From Isoetes taiwanensis (taxonomy: Eukaryota; Streptophyta; Lycopodiopsida; Isoetales; Isoetaceae), in assembly GCA_021234155.1 (NCBI GenBank), contig JAJEKV010000023.1, positions 2,720,557 through 2,784,556 on the forward strand: a stretch of 64,000 nt of DNA. The letters are read 5' to 3'. Below are positions 1-12,666 of the stretch, one piece after another (the first letter of the stretch is position 1; the number at the start of each line of letters is the position of its first letter). The position numbers and the translations under genes are program-made. A model generated the notes under the pieces. The model was given only the letters and a program-made list of their open reading frames with translations. It was not told the DNA's origin and did no database searches.

Positions 1-2313
1 GGAATATGAAGAGCATGAAATTATAAAATCAAGAATGCTATAAATGTAATACATGAAAGGCCTAAGTCGCCTAAACATAGATTGATCCATGAGTGGTCTT
101 TATGAACAATATCTCAAATAACGTCTCGATTAGTACTTCAAGGAAAAAGTGTTGATTAATATTAGCAAGGAGCTATGCTCCCAAAGCCAACATCCTCTTA
201 GTACATCCTAAGTATATGTACAACAGTAAAAATTCAGGTTCTCCAGAGCGCCCAAATAATATGAAAAGCATCAAGGATTGTCCATATAATAGCCATGTAG
301 AATATAATGGGAAATACCATGAATAACCAATAAACGACTCTGTGAAATGAAAGTATTATTCAAGATACATGTAAAGAGTCCGCGGGGTTCCAAGATGGTG
401 TCAAGCAAGAAAAGATGAATGCAAGGGCAAGAAACAACCTTTTGCATGTATGAATATATTCGGGGGAGGTTTATTATCACGCTAGCCTCTTCTTGCGATA
501 ATAATGAGCAATAAAGAACCAAGTGATTTTTGCAACCAAGGCGCTATTATTATCAATACAGGTCTGAAGATTTGAATATTAGTATAGAAACTGGATGCAA
601 AAGCACAAAAGCGAACCCCAAATGCAGCTCAGTCCAAACTGCAAACAACAGCTAATGTTATTCTTAAATAGCTCCAAATGGCACAGACATAACATGTTGA
701 TGCATCAACAGCGAGGATAGACGTTAACTGACCGTCATTTGCACACCAGTTCATATAATGGTACGCATTACATCCACAACCATGGCATGAGTTTTTCAAA
801 GACCGATCTTTTAAGTTGATGTTATAAGCTCTATCCATAATGTAGGCAATTTTAGAACGAATGCATTTTGCAATTTTCCTTTCATAAAATCTGCAGAGTA
901 TATTAAGATCATCAAATGCAATAAATGGATACAATAGCATGTTAATTACATACCGTGGATGGATATTCTTTACTTGTTTCCGTCGTCCTTAAATGCATAT
1001 GGATCCCTATTCACGCCAAAAGTGGTACTTTCTTAGCATCGATGCTTCGCTCTTATAGACTTATACAAAACTTGCGATTTGCATCAAACAAAGTTTGTCA
1101 CTCCATTGCAATCTTCGAGTTGCCCGAATGAATTATGTCTAACACAATCACATCTGTTATTCAAGGTTGAAAGGACTTGAAAGAGTCTAATGTCTTACCG
1201 AAACCTAACCCTTCCCATCCAAAATAGAAGTTCTCACCAAAGGACAACATGCACATTTCTTGTGTGTGTACTGTGCACATTTTTTTGGAACGATGAATGG
1301 ACGAGCAAAAATTCTGCATATGAGTTGGCTTGAATATTTTCTTTACCAATTATGTTGGTCTTTCTATTCAGCAATCTTTGAAGAAGCTTAGCATTGAGCC
1401 TAAGGATAACTGCAAAAGCAAGGACAACATGAAGATAGATGCACAAAGTACAAAGTTTACAAATTTGCAAGATTCTTATATCTCATGAACTTCGAGAGAT
1501 ATTTTTTTTGTCTCCCGTGATCCAAGCACATGATAAAGGCATTAAAAATTTCAGGGCGAATACATTTTCAGAATTGCTTATGTCCTAGCCGATGGCTAAA
1601 CACATGTATCATGTTGCATAGATCCACATCCTATAACCGATGAACATCCCAAAATTTCTTGCAAGCTTTAGAAAATTCTCGATAATATTTTAATTCATAT
1701 AGAACAAAGTGAGTCAATAAATTTTGACTGATTAGGCTCCTACTAACCTATGACAGTTCCAAAGACATTAAAGAATTAGAAATAGACATTAAAGAAAAAT
1801 ATTCCCGTCATGTAAATCCCATCTTAGACTTAATGATATATACATGGCAACCAGGAAGATTGATTATACCTCTTAAATATACCAAGTAGTAATGGATGTT
1901 TATCTTGATATTGGACGTTTAACTTGCAATTATACCTTGTTATCTTGAAATCAATGCCAATCACCACACAAAAACATGGAAAAGACAATCGACTACTTCG
2001 TGCACAACCTATAAAAAGTTAAACCGGTGTCTAAGATCATGGAAATATATCACAAAAATCTTATGTCAAGCAACCTCAAAGTAAAACTTTGTTATGCTCT
2101 CGTTTATGAAGGACCAGGGATGATGGCTTCACGGACGACAGAAGATATGGCTTTGACCTTCTCAAATTCCTTTACTCAGAATGTTAGAACATAATAAAGG
2201 CCACCATAAAGAATAGAATAGAAAGGAATAACTAAAAAATGCATAACCATTACCAATACTAAAAATGTGAAAAGATTTATGAGTCATCCACAGTTGCTAG
2301 GAAGAGGCTTTAG
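1..2313. other. No recognisable gene
   Basis: AT-rich sequence with only short open frames on both strands. A 103-codon minus-strand frame at 629-940 has several cysteines but no motif I can place. I see no RNA gene, terminal repeat or strong tandem repeat. This may be intergenic DNA or old unrecognisable repeats. Confidence 0.5.
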
Positions 2314-2339
2314 ATGCATCTATTGAATGCTTATATATA

Positions 2340-3102
2340 TTCGCCCACAACTTTTCCCTTTGTATCGCGGTCGAAAGCTTTTGCAAAGTCCACAAAACAG
2401 CGGTCACGAGTCCTCCCCGACGGTTCTCAGCGCCTCGACTGTGGCCCTGAGTGTGAAGATGTGATCAATGGTCGAATGTCGAGGTCGGAAGCCTGCCTGG
2501 GTAAGTGCCCTGATTTCCGCTGCCTCTGCCCAGCTGGTTACTTGCTGTTCGAGGATGCCCGCCAATAGCTTCGCAAACACTGAGCTGACCATGATGGTTC
2601 GGTAATTGGCTGGACAGTGTGGGTCCCCTGCCTTGTAGATCGAAACAACCCTGCCTGTGGTCCATGACCGGGGAAAACCCTCTTGCAGCGCCCTGTTGAA
2701 CAGTGCAGCAAGGATGGGCACCATAGGCTGTCCTGCCCACTTGAGCAACTCCGCTTGCAGGCCGTCTAAGTCTGCTGCCTTCCCATTAGCCAGCGGTACG
2801 ACCCTCTTCGACATCTTCTTCGTGATCACCGGTAATATAGTTGTTCTATGGGGCACCTCTCCCCTGTTCCCGGGATCATAACGGCTTGTTGCGGTGCTTT
2901 GCTCCCATTGCTCCACCGTGATGTGCCCCGTAGGCTGTGCTGGCCTTTGGAGTACCCTTCTCGGGTGGGTAGTAGGCCGAACATTTCTCCTTGGTGCCTT
3001 GCCAGGTACCTTGCCTTTGTTTCCTTGAGGAAGGCGCGGTAATGGCTGGTGGCCTGAGCTCGCGTGTCCTGATCCACGATGAGATGGAGTGCACATTTGC
3101 AT
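2340..3102 (-). pseudogene. LINE-A reverse transcriptase, N-terminal part
   Basis: Translates as the fingers and start of the palm of a non-LTR reverse transcriptase. A GKAADLDGLQAELL segment matches the usual GKxxGxDGI box, followed by an IYKAGDPHCPANYRTI box and a QAGFRPRHSTIDHI box. A one-base frame change near 2,400 leads into VDFAKAFD (motif A), after which the sequence loses RT similarity. The catalytic YADD palm box is therefore absent here. The enzyme would copy its own RNA at a nicked target. It is inactive in this copy. The fold assignment is strong and the clade is not determined. Confidence 0.75.
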
Positions 3103-3429
3103 TCCTTACACTCAGCATCAAACCATCTGTTATGCCGAAAGGTTGCGGCCTCTGATCTCTGGCGTGGGGGAGGTCTCCCCAAAGCGGTATGCCCCTGATT
3201 TCGAGGAGCTCAACCCGGTTGGTCGGTTTGTCTGCTCGGCGTGTGGGCCCGCAGAACTGTCGGGGAGGGGCTTCGGGCGAGCATGTCGGCGTAACCCTCC
3301 GCTGCTCATAATCCAAAGCGCCAACCGAGGTGGCGGCAAGGTGCTGCCACTCGGGCCCGTGGCGGCTGGCGGGCCGGGCCTCACATAGAGTGGGAGGTGA
3401 TGCGAGTCTTGCCTCCTGGTCCGTATCGT

Positions 3430-4150
3430 CCGTGCCCACGTGAAAATGGCTGACAAGGTGTACATCCTGTGCAGCCACTATGACATAATCCACGACACTA
3501 GTTCCGCCACCATGATTGTCCTGTCTGCAAGTGTACCCGTGGGAAGAGGGCCATTGTGGTAGGCCATTGCATATGAGCAGGTCAAAGATACCACACATCA
3601 TGAGCAATTGTGCGCCGGCGGGTGACTTGATTTGTCATCCCGAGTGCCGTGGGCAAAAGGCGCCTCTGCGGGGCACGCAATCGCAAAGACGCCATCTGCG
3701 AGGGGTCGGCCAAGCATGGCCTGTTCCACCCCTGTCCACGCATTGAAGTCTCCAAGGAGCATGACTCTGCCCATCCGCTTGTGGTGATGTATGTCATCAT
3801 ATAGATCGACATACGGGTCCATCCCTGGCCCACCTCGGTGGGTCGTGATAGAAGGGACTCTCTCGCATGGGGAAAGTAGCAAAAGGTAGGAAGACCGGGA
3901 TGCGCCGCCGGGTGGTGCACTCGGACCCACAAGTAGCGGTTATGTCTATCGGTCTTCTGGAAGGAAACCAAATGTGCCAAGGCTACCCGGTAGTAGCAGG
4001 CAACCCCATCGTGCCCACGTCTCCCTGTACAACCATTGAACACCGAAAAATGCTTTGGTACCGACAGACGGGCAGGGCGACTGTGGCTGGTGTTTCCATG
4101 TCTCCATGAGGAAGATGAGGTCCATGTCCCCAAATTTGGCGAATTGAGGC
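3430..4150 (-). pseudogene. LINE-A APE-type endonuclease, frameshifted
   Basis: Scattered over three frames are the blocks of an AP-endonuclease-like nuclease: a METW box with the metal-binding Glu near 4,110-4,140, GRVMLLGDFNAWTG near 3,740-3,775, and GGTSVVDYVIVA near 3,470-3,515. In APE-class LINEs this domain nicks the target DNA to prime reverse transcription. It lies upstream of the RT part in the transcription direction, as expected. At least two frame changes separate the blocks, so no full-length enzyme can be made. The linker to the RT (about 3,110-3,430) is also broken. Confidence 0.7.
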
Positions 4151-4879
4151 TATTACCCTTCTCGCCACGGAAACCCCGGACAGTTCTGCACCACCACCCG
4201 AGGCACAATTCCCTATTGAGCGGACGGAGATGCTTATGTAGTGTGTGTCACGGAAGGACCAAAGCCAGCGGAGCGACCGAAATTGCGAGGGCGTGACCCG
4301 GACAAGCGTAAGCGAGGCGCCAGGGCGATTTGGTCGAAAGGGAGCAGACCGAGTCAGTAAAGGCGGCGGGAGGAGCAGGGAGCAGAGGCGGAGGGGTAGC
4401 ATTTGGTCGAAAGCAGTGCGTACCTGCGGCATTTCGGCCGACGGGCGGCATCCCCGACCGGGCGTAACTCCTGGCGGGTCTCCCCGTTGCACCGAGGGTC
4501 TCCTAATCCCTTTAGTAACTTGCCCTGTCGCATTATGGCCTTTCGAACTTGTGCATCCGCAACCGTGAACACCACGATTCGCATTGCAGGGTTCGGGGCT
4601 GACCCCATGCCGCTGGTCGCGAATCGAGCGAAATGTGTTCGACCAGAAACGCCATGCGCCCAAGGATCAGGTGTATATCTTCCGAAAGAGATTCTCCCAA
4701 AATTTTCCAAGCAAGTTCCCCGAACTACTGTGTTGTGGCTTCGTCGCCAAGCCACGGGAGCTCGGGCGTTTGAAGCACCGCCCCTTTCGCCTGGTGGCGC
4801 ACGCTGATGATGATGCGCGCGGGGGCTGCGGATGTCGGCGTTCAGGTTGACCAGGTGACCCCGATTGACGTCTTGCAGG

Positions 4880-5467
4880 TTGTTGGGCTCGTGGTACTGG
4901 TGTGTCATGTGCTGCGGCTTCTGTTCTCTGAAGTCTAGAGCTCAACTCTTGCAAGGCTTGGTCTTGTCTTGCCATCTCCCGCGTGTAGTGCCGCCATTGT
5001 TCATGCGCCTCTGCATGGAGGCCCTTGCCTTGCTGGGCAACGACAGATCGAAGCTCCTGCATTTCCCGGTCCCGTGCCAAATCCTTCTCTCGAAGGGCGC
5101 TCAGTGCTGCCTGGTTAACTTCCAAGGCGGCCTGCAACCTCGGTCTTGCAGCGGTAGCCTCCTCAACTTCCAACTGGAGTGTGGCCTGTGCTCGCCGTGC
5201 CATGGCATTGGCCTCATCGACCTCGATGCGGAGCTGAGACGTGATTGCAAGTGTCTCGCGCTCTGCCCGGTCCCTGTCCTATCTCGCAGCGTCCAGGATA
5301 TCCACGCGAGCCTGCATGTCTGCGAGCACTTGCCGGTCTTGCTGTCTCTCAAAGTGCACCAAGCGGATGCTGTCATCCACCTGGCGTGCTTGGGTCTCCA
5401 ACTCAGTGATCTGTTGTTTTGCTATCATCAACTGTTTGTACAACACCTGGGATGTTGCAGACTCCAT
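4880..5467 (-). pseudogene. LINE-A ORF1 coiled-coil protein
   Basis: Starts with MESATSQVLYKQL at 5,467 and continues as a long Glu/Arg/Ala/Leu-rich heptad pattern through about 4,880, with one frame change near 5,280-5,200. Such coiled-coil ORF1 proteins package LINE RNA in many APE-class elements. A basic, proline-rich tail and a region with AxVRKAIMRQGKLLKGL (4,354-4,660) follow and may be a nucleic-acid-binding part of ORF1. I see no CCHC knuckle. Opposite-strand frames here are shadows caused by high GC. Confidence 0.6.
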
Positions 5468-5799
5468 CTCCAGGCCCGCAATGCGGTGCCGTTGGCCTCA
5501 ACCCCCGGGTTGATGCCGCCCAAAATACTAGCCAGGAGGGGCCCCGTGGGGCCTGGCGAGCAATTCCCGTCTGTCGAGCCGGCCTGGTTGTGTGGGTCTT
5601 GGCCCGGGCCTCTTTCTTTGGATGTCTCTCCCTTGCCCATTGCGTCTGCATGGGGCCGCTTCCTTGGTGGCCTTTCCTGGTTTTCCCAGCGTGGCTCGGG
5701 CCAAGCGTGAGGTCGGCCAGGCCAGGCTTTGGGTTTGCCCGGGTGGGTGTCTTGGGTGCAATGGAAGCTCATCTGCTAGGGGTGAGTCCGGACATTGGG

Positions 5800-5960
5800 C
5801 TGCTTCTGTGGCCATGACTTGGGCTATGGCACGTCAAGCAAGGTTTAGGTAGGCTATGGCAGGGGCTTGGCAGGTCTGGCAGGGCTAGGCAGGATGTGGC
5901 AGGGCTGTGGCCAGGCTAGGCAAGGCCAAGAGGCAGTTGGTTGGGCTATGGCAATGTCAG
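5800..5960 (-). repeat. GGCAGGGCTA-type imperfect minisatellite
   Basis: On the plus strand the words GGCTATGGCA, GGCAGGGCTAGGCAGG and GGCAGGTCTGG recur about ten times with small changes. The array sits upstream of ORF1 in LINE-A transcription direction, where LINE promoters often carry tandem repeats. It is probably the 5' leader of LINE-A. Confidence 0.6.
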
Positions 5961-5975
5961 GCAAATGTTGGAGCC

Positions 5976-7258
5976 TAGCTCAACATTATTCTGTCCACTG
6001 ATATTTCAAAAGCTAATAACTTCCACAATCTTATCAATAAAATCACTCCAAATGTTCCTCCTGTAGTTGACAATAATATAATCAAAATCCCCTCTATTGA
6101 TGAAGTTTATTGTGTTCTCAAGAGCTTTAAGCATGGAAAGTCCCTTGGTCCTGATGGTTTTCCCCCTGAATTTTATTTGCATTTCTGGGATGTTATCTGA
6201 AGTATGATTTCATGGCTTTTATTAAAGGTTTCTGGTCTTTTGATCACCTCCACCCTTCAATTGCTAGTGGTTTTATTACTCTGATTCCTAAGATTGATAA
6301 GCCTTCTAATATCTCTGATTGGAGGCCAATTTCTTTAACAAATTCTACCTATAAATTTGTGTCAAAATCATTGCTCTTAGAATTAAAGACTATCTGCAGA
6401 ATTGCATTAGTTTGAATCACTCTGCCTTTCTCCCCAATAGATTCATTTTGGAGAATTATATTGCTGCAATGGAGGGCTTACATTGGAATAAGCTTTCTAA
6501 TCAGGATTGTATCCTTCTAAAGCTTGATTTCAAAAAGGCTTTTGATACAACTAGGTGGGATTTTATTGCTTTTGCTATGGAAAAACTTGGTATTCAGTCT
6601 TTTCTTATTAGGTTTATTCTGTATTTAAATCAAAGGGCCGCCCCTGCTGTTCTTATCAATGGATCTCCTGGTCCTTTCTTTTCTCTTGCTAAAGGTGTTA
6701 AGACAAGGTTGCCCTCTTGCTCCTTATCTCTTCATTATGGTTACTAAATTGTTGACTAGAGCTATCTTGCATCACCAAGCTATTGGTAATATCATTGGTC
6801 TTAAAGTTCCTAATAGTTCAAGCTCTCTCAGCATTCTCCACTATGCTGATGATACTTTCTCCTTCCTCAAGAACGATCCCAATAATATTTCGAATTTTCT
6901 GAATGTTATTGATGACTTCACTGCTGCTTCTGGCATTCAATTGAATCTTGATAAGTGCACCATCATTGGAGATATTCCTGATAATCAAATTGCTGGCATT
7001 AAGGTTATCAACACTTGTCAAGCCTCTAAGCTTTTAGGAATGCATTTGTCTCTGAATGGAAATCTCTCGGACCTCTGGGCTCCTATTGTTGAAAAGATTC
7101 GTGCTAAACTTCATTCTTACAAGAATAGCCTCTCTTTAGCAGGCAGGATTGTTATTGCTAATACTGGAAACCACATGTTTTTGGAATGCCTAGCATTTAT
7201 GGCTTCTCTCTCTCTCTCTCCTCTATTCGAAGAAGTTGTGCTCATCATTCGACTGTGA
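5976..7258 (+). pseudogene. L1-like LINE reverse transcriptase fragment
   Basis: Plus-strand translation in three linked frames gives an L1-type reverse transcriptase: KHGKSLGPDGFPPEFYLHFW near 6,134-6,193, LIPKIDKPSNISDWRPISL (6,280-6,340), LLKLDFKKAFDTTRWDF (motif A, about 6,518-6,570), RQGCPLAPYLF (about 6,700-6,735) and HYADDTFSFL (catalytic YADD, about 6,840-6,870). It ends after SLAGRIVIANT, just before the C-terminal domain. A stop near 6,198, a stop at 6,413 and a frameshift near 6,700 break the frame. There is no upstream endonuclease. AT-rich codon use contrasts with adjacent LINE-A. A 3' piece of the same type lies at 43.93-44.66 kb. Confidence 0.85.
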
Positions 7259-8304
7259 TGTAGAAAGGCTTCAAAAGTGTAATACCGTAAGATTTGTAAG
7301 ATTTCAATGGAAGTTGGCCTTGATAAGGCTTTTGGTAACTGACTTTTTTTGTTGTGGATTGTGGCCTTCCAGAAAACAAGCAATTGATCTAAAGCTAGAC
7401 TAGAGAATTGCAATCGAGACTTAAAATAGCATAGAACCTTGCTTCTTCCATTCTTCTTGTCCTATTGGTCCATTTTTTGACTGCTGACTGGTTGCAGAAG
7501 AAGAAAATCAAGTATGTCAATTTTTTTGAATGCATTTCCTTCCATCAGAGGTTTTGCTAACCTTATGTACAAAGGCATTTCTTTGGTCATTGCTATTGGC
7601 ATGTCTAGTTTATTTGTTTTGCTTTCTTTGCTATATACATTTGCATTCAGCATCTTTGAGCATTAGAGAATGACAGAGTTCTTGGTTGGAGGTGTGTCTT
7701 TGTTGAAGGCCATCTAAGTTTTTATCTTGTTTTCTTCAACATCTTTCTCTTTCTGTAAGCAGGTTTAGGTAAGCTTTATAAACAGGTGTAAAGTTTTATC
7801 TTCTAAACCGTAAAAAGATGTAAAGTATTTGACATCTTACTAATAACTTAATAGGGAGCTCAAGCCTCCTTATCACTTTGCTATGAAAATAACAGCACTG
7901 GAATGTCAGGGTTCGACTCCTTGGGCTGCTTATATTGGAATAACTTCTAGATGATGGCATGTTGTTTGTTGCTGGATACCAGGTACATGAGGACATGCTT
8001 GGAGATTCTACTATTCTTGACATGCAGGGAATGATGAGAATGAACTAGAAATGTTGTACAAGCTAGATTTATTCATGAAAATCTTTCCATCAAGTTGATT
8101 ATTTTTAATTATTGCCTTTCTGCTATAGAGTAGGCATTTTATTCTTTTGTGTACATCTGGAAAAGAAGGTAATGCATGCAGAGGCAAGGAAAAGTCTCTT
8201 TGTCTGTGGATACTCTATCTTTGAACATTAAATATTATTATTGTTATTTCATTTCCATTTCTGCTGGTATTAATCTGTCTAGCTAGATAAAAAGGAGCGT
8301 TGAG
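7259..8304. other. No recognisable gene
   Basis: AT-rich sequence between the L1 fragment and the Ty3 element. Only short frames are present, with a CT-rich run near 7,206-7,220 at the left edge. I see no terminal repeats or RNA genes. Confidence 0.5.
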
Positions 8305-8309
8305 ATTCT
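8305..8309. repeat. Target-site duplication ATTCT (left)
   Basis: The five bases ATTCT directly precede the left LTR. The identical five bases directly follow the right LTR at 19,456-19,460. A 5-bp duplication is the normal product of Ty3/gypsy integrase. Confidence 0.9.
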
Positions 8310-10758
8310 TGTTGAGGGTAATCCTGGAAAAACCCTCAACTAGAATGGTTTAGGACCTCCAGGTTGCTTCAGGCAACCACTCTGAACCTAAATTTTGCAA
8401 AAACTTCTCACCACAAGCCTGTTAGTACAGCTTTCCCATTTCAAGAAAAACCACGTACTCTCTTTTCAATACCAAGTGCAAATAACTGGAGGTTTTATCT
8501 TGAAGAATGTATGAATGTGATCCCAACAAATAGTATTAAAATGTGCAAGACCTTTTTTGAAGTCAGACTATTCTAGATACTTGAAAATTATATGCCTGAC
8601 CTAGTCAAAAACTGGTCAATACCCTCGGCAGAGAGCAGAAATTCTCAGATGTTTTGTGAAATATTCTTTTTGATCTGGGACAACTGTGACTAATCAAATT
8701 GCTATTGTAGATGACGTGCAACACCTCTTTTGGATTTATTTTAGAATGCTGGATGAACAGGGAGTAATTTGCCACTGACAGACTGTGTTTTTTGATGACA
8801 GAGATATTTATCTAGATGTTTTTGCTTTTCCTGAGACAAAATAAAAGAGAATTACTGGGATCTTGATAACAATAGATGGACTGGACTTTTTGTTTAAGGA
8901 GTTTGTAGCGAAAAGATAGGTTTTGACTCTTATCAGATAACTAGAACTTAGTTTTGACTAATGTTTATATTTTTCTGTTTTCTTTGGATGCAGGACGACT
9001 ATTCCTATGAAGTCTAAGCAGGATCTTACTAATATCCAATGGGATTAAAAACTAGAACAATTTTTAGCAGATATGCATAAATTTCCTTGAAAAGAAAGTT
9101 GAGAAAAGAGAATTATACCAAAGTCGGATTTTCATTCACTTGACAATCATAACAGGAGTCTCACATAACTTCAAATAGCTCACAATTCATGAGCCAATAA
9201 TACTTCCGGGATCGGACAGAATATTTGATCAGCTTTACTGCTCAATCGAGTAAATTGATGCAGCAAGGAAGGTCAAATCCACAAGCAGAAGATCGCACTG
9301 ACATGTATTTCGTATCAACAATCTCCCAAATGCGCAAAAGCCCTTGAAATTTCCTGAATCGATTTGCCCCCCTTTTGAAAATGCTCTGTTCTGTTTCAAT
9401 TCTTGCAAAATCCAACAGATTACTCGTCGTTTAGCACAGGCTTAGGGTTCTTGAGGTCACTCAGGTTAAATCGGGAGGATATAGTCATGATTAGGTAGTT
9501 TCCAGCTGCTAAAAATCCGTTTCTTGGCCTCCGCAAATTTTAGGGTTCTTGATTTTTCTTGAAAGAAATATCCCACGTGGAATGAAAAAGTGGGCCAAGG
9601 TATAAATATAGATCCATTTCCCTGTTTATTGATTACGTGGTCTCCTCCCACGCCAAGCTCGGCTCGTGTTTCGACTTGGCATGCCAGGGGGGACGCCACT
9701 TGGCAGAGGATGAGAGGGTAGATAGATGGGGGGGTAGATGTAGGTAGGTTTTACCATTTTTTTAATGAGGCACGTTTCCCAAGGAAGCCATTTAGAAGGT
9801 CAATATAAACTCTTTTTTCAAAAATGTTTGTGCCAGGTGGCATGATTTCATGAGGGCTACCAGGTGGTATCATCAAATTTTTGAATGGAATACTTTGATT
9901 TTTTGGTGGAAAAATAAATGAAGTGACTAGGCATGGGACTTGGTGAGGTGGCAAAAATGATGATGATGTGGTACTTAAGGGTTGGTAACCATCTTTTCCC
10001 CTAGTCAAAATGATTTTTTTTGGTGAGGTGGCATGAAGTATGGATGATGTGGATGACACGTGTGATGTGAGTGGTGAAGTGGAATTATGAATGATGAAGT
10101 GGATGTTTATAACTTTTGCAATTTTTTACATGGAATGCTACTAGGGAGTTCACCTTTTGCATAGTTGGACAAATCTTGCTTTTTTTTTTTGTCCTTCCTT
10201 CTTTTGTAAGACCTAGTAGATATTTAGAACCTAGGTATTCTTGAAATGAATTCATGGGGCTCCCTAGTGCTTAACTTTGGTGAGTAGGTGGATGGAGCAT
10301 GGAGTGTGTGTTTCATTTGACTAGGGAAAAAAAAGTTACCAACACCATAGTATGTAATGAGAGGAGATGGAGATGTGGAAAAAAAAGGCTAGACATGGAA
10401 TGGAGAAGATGATTCAAGACATAGAATGGAAGAGAATGGCTAGGCAATTCTTCAAGAACCTTAAGAATATCAAACTTCAATGCTCAAATGGTGAACAAGA
10501 TATCATACCAAGTTGTGATCTTGCAATCTTCAATGGGGTATCGAATTTTAGTAACTTGCCTTGTGACCTCCCACTTAGCCAAAATACTCCTTTTATGTTT
10601 CCCAAGTGAATGTCCTTCTTTGGTTCTTCAAGTCCTTGTGTCCTTTGTAGCTTTTTCAAATGGTCTTCAAGTTGCAACTTCAAATACTCCTTGTGTGCTT
10701 ATTGAACCATGTATTTGGAAATGCCAATGGCTCTTCTATGCTGCCATGAGTGGCAGCA
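8310..10758 (-). repeat. 3' LTR of the Ty3/gypsy element
   Basis: 2,449 bp, TG...CA ended, aligned end to end with 17,044-19,455. It differs by small indels, for example an extra block near 10,137-10,150 and about 22 extra bases near 10,550-10,575. Being downstream of pol on the minus strand, it is the 3' LTR. No clean polypurine tract sits just before it: the adjoining internal strand is pyrimidine-rich in the sense direction. Confidence 0.93.
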
Positions 10759-11599
10759 TCATGCTAAAAAAAAGAAGAGGCAGGCTGGTTCTCCAGCTCT
10801 TAAGACATTAATTCATTCTTGCAGCATGCAGAATGTTGCCATGATGGATGGAATGAATGGCAACTATGGGAGAAGATGTTTGGAAAGCAAGTTTATATGA
10901 AAGCAAGCCTTGAGTGTATCAGATGATAATGAATGAACAAGAGGGTGAACCTGCAATGACAGTACGAGAATCAGTTCAAACATTTAGCTGCCATGTGGTG
11001 ATATGGTGGCAACTTTTCCTGGGGTATGAATGTATACTCAGGGCAGAGTAGAAGAATGATGAAGTATGAATGGTGGACTACTCTTGAACAGAATGGAAGG
11101 TTTATGAATGAAAAGCAGAGGGTGTACCATTGTATACAAAAATCAATTAATGTTAGCATAAAATGCTGTCTGGTGGTGGAAATGAAGACAGCATGTTCAT
11201 CAAGGTGAATGGCTAGGAAATGAATAAATATGTAGGGTGAAATCAAGAGGGTGATCCTGCATGGTGAAGTATAACATTAGGAAGAAATAAGCCTGAGCCT
11301 CATGGACTTGTAGCCCTGAAATAAGCATTTTCTGCAACTTCACATTTAAACCAAGGACGTTAATTTATCAATTGCTATAAATGAACTAACTTAAGATAAA
11401 TCAGAACTTAAAGAATAATACCTATTGCATTTGCAAAGAACAACTTTTATCTAACACACTGCCTATTCTATTTATCAATTGCTATAAATGAACTAACCTA
11501 AGATAAATCAGAACTTAAAGAGTAATACCTATTGCATTTGCAAAAAAAACACTTTTTTTATCTAACACACTGCCTACTCTAACATTTAAACAACAAGGT
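10759..11599. other. Non-coding internal spacer of the Ty3 element
   Basis: Between the end of pol (11,600) and the 3' LTR. It contains an imperfect direct repeat of about 75 bp (about 11,365-11,450 and 11,470-11,555, sharing ATAAATGAACTAAC and CAGAACTTAAAGA). A short minus-strand frame (10,971-11,246) has no recognisable domain. Confidence 0.6.
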
Positions 11600-12666
11600 T
11601 TATTCAAATAGACTAAGGGCAACATGCTGTTGCCAGTACCTCTTAAGATGTAAAATGTTGATAATTCTCCCTTCTGGTATAGACTTCAGCCAATATGAAT
11701 CTTGGCCTGCTGGTCCTGTAACTTCAAAAGGTCCTTCCCACAGCTCTTCAAATTTGCTTGCACAGTCTTCCTTTGCCTTATTCCATTTTAGAACTAGCTC
11801 TCCATCTTTCAAGGTACCTTGCAATTTGTGTGCTGCTTTGAAGGCTGCTAGATCTTTAGCCTTTTTTAATAGTATAGCATTTTCAGCTTCATATCTATGC
11901 TCTTCTAGTTGCATAAGTCGTACACACCTTTCTTCAAGTGCTTCCTCTATTTCCAAATTTAATTTCAAAGCCATTCTTAAGGATGGAAGCTCAAGCTCTA
12001 CTGGAATGATAGATTCTACTCCATAAACTAGACTAAAAGGTGTATGTTTGGTCGAAGTTTTAGTTGTAGTTCTCAGAAGCCCACGAGCATCATGCAACCC
12101 TCAAAGGCCAATCCTTTTTTGAGACACTAATAGTCTTTTTGAGGATAGTTTTGAGCACTTTGTTAGTGGATTCTGCCTGACCATTACCTTGAGGATAGTA
12201 GGATGAACTCTTAGAATGTCTTACTTTGAGGGTTGCTAGCAGTGTGGCTATAACATCATTCAGGAACTGGCTGCCTCTATCAGATATAAGTTTGAAAGGG
12301 ATACCAAATCGCACGTATATTTTCATGGATGAACCTAGCAGTAGTATAGGCATTTGCTTGTCTCAGGGGAATAGCTTCAACCCATTTTGTAAAATAATCA
12401 GTAGCTACAAGAATATACTGATGCTGTGCAGAAGAAGGTGGATCTACAGGTCCTATAAAATCAAGTCCCCAGACTTGGAAGGGTCCTGGAGAAGTTATGG
12501 CAGTTAAGGCAGCTGGTTGAAGAATTCTCCTACCAAAAATTTGGCATTTATGGCAGCATTTGATTGTCTCATAGCAGTCCTTGAAGAGAGTTGGCCAGTA
12601 ATAACCAGCCCTCAAGATTTTTTTTTTTTTGTCAGTAGTATCTCGCAAAGAAAATGTCCACCACAT
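11600..12666 (-). pseudogene. Ty3 integrase (frameshifted)
   Basis: Three overlapping frames (12,280-12,666, 12,090-12,353, 11,600-12,097) together give an integrase. The HHCC zinc module runs from CHEGVCGGHF (end of the preceding frame, about 12,670-12,700) to KCCHKCQIF. The DDE core shows WGLDFIGP (first Asp), LISDRGSQF (second Asp) and YYPQGNGQAES (Glu). A C-terminal domain follows with ELVLKWNK and WEGPFEV and ends near a HLKRYW box. The enzyme inserts the cDNA. Frame changes occur at a 12-base T run near 12,616-12,627 and near 12,330 and 12,100. All catalytic residues remain readable, so decay is recent or the breaks are base errors. Confidence 0.85.

Larger units (their letters stand above)
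2340..5975 (-). mobile_element. LINE-A copy 1 (GC-rich, 3'-truncated)
   Basis: A non-LTR retrotransposon reading right to left: a leader with GGCAGGGCTA-type repeats, an ORF1 coiled coil, an APE-type endonuclease and the first part of a reverse transcriptase. It stops just after RT motif A near 2,340. The block is clearly richer in G+C than its flanks, so its edges are easy to see. The order ORF1, endonuclease, RT is that of APE-class LINEs. Several frameshifts break the frames. Loss of the 3' half is odd, because LINE insertions normally lose the 5' end. A later deletion or nested insertion is likely. LINE-A copy 2 at 41.6-43.6 kb supplies the matching 3' part. Confidence 0.75.

Noticed and set aside
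629-940. 103-codon Cys-containing minus frame as a gene
   Set aside because: No recognisable domain, splice context or conserved start; frame length is within chance for this region.
2657-5850. Long plus-strand frames across LINE-A
   Set aside because: They are shadows of minus-strand LINE coding in GC-rich DNA; no plus-strand domain is visible.
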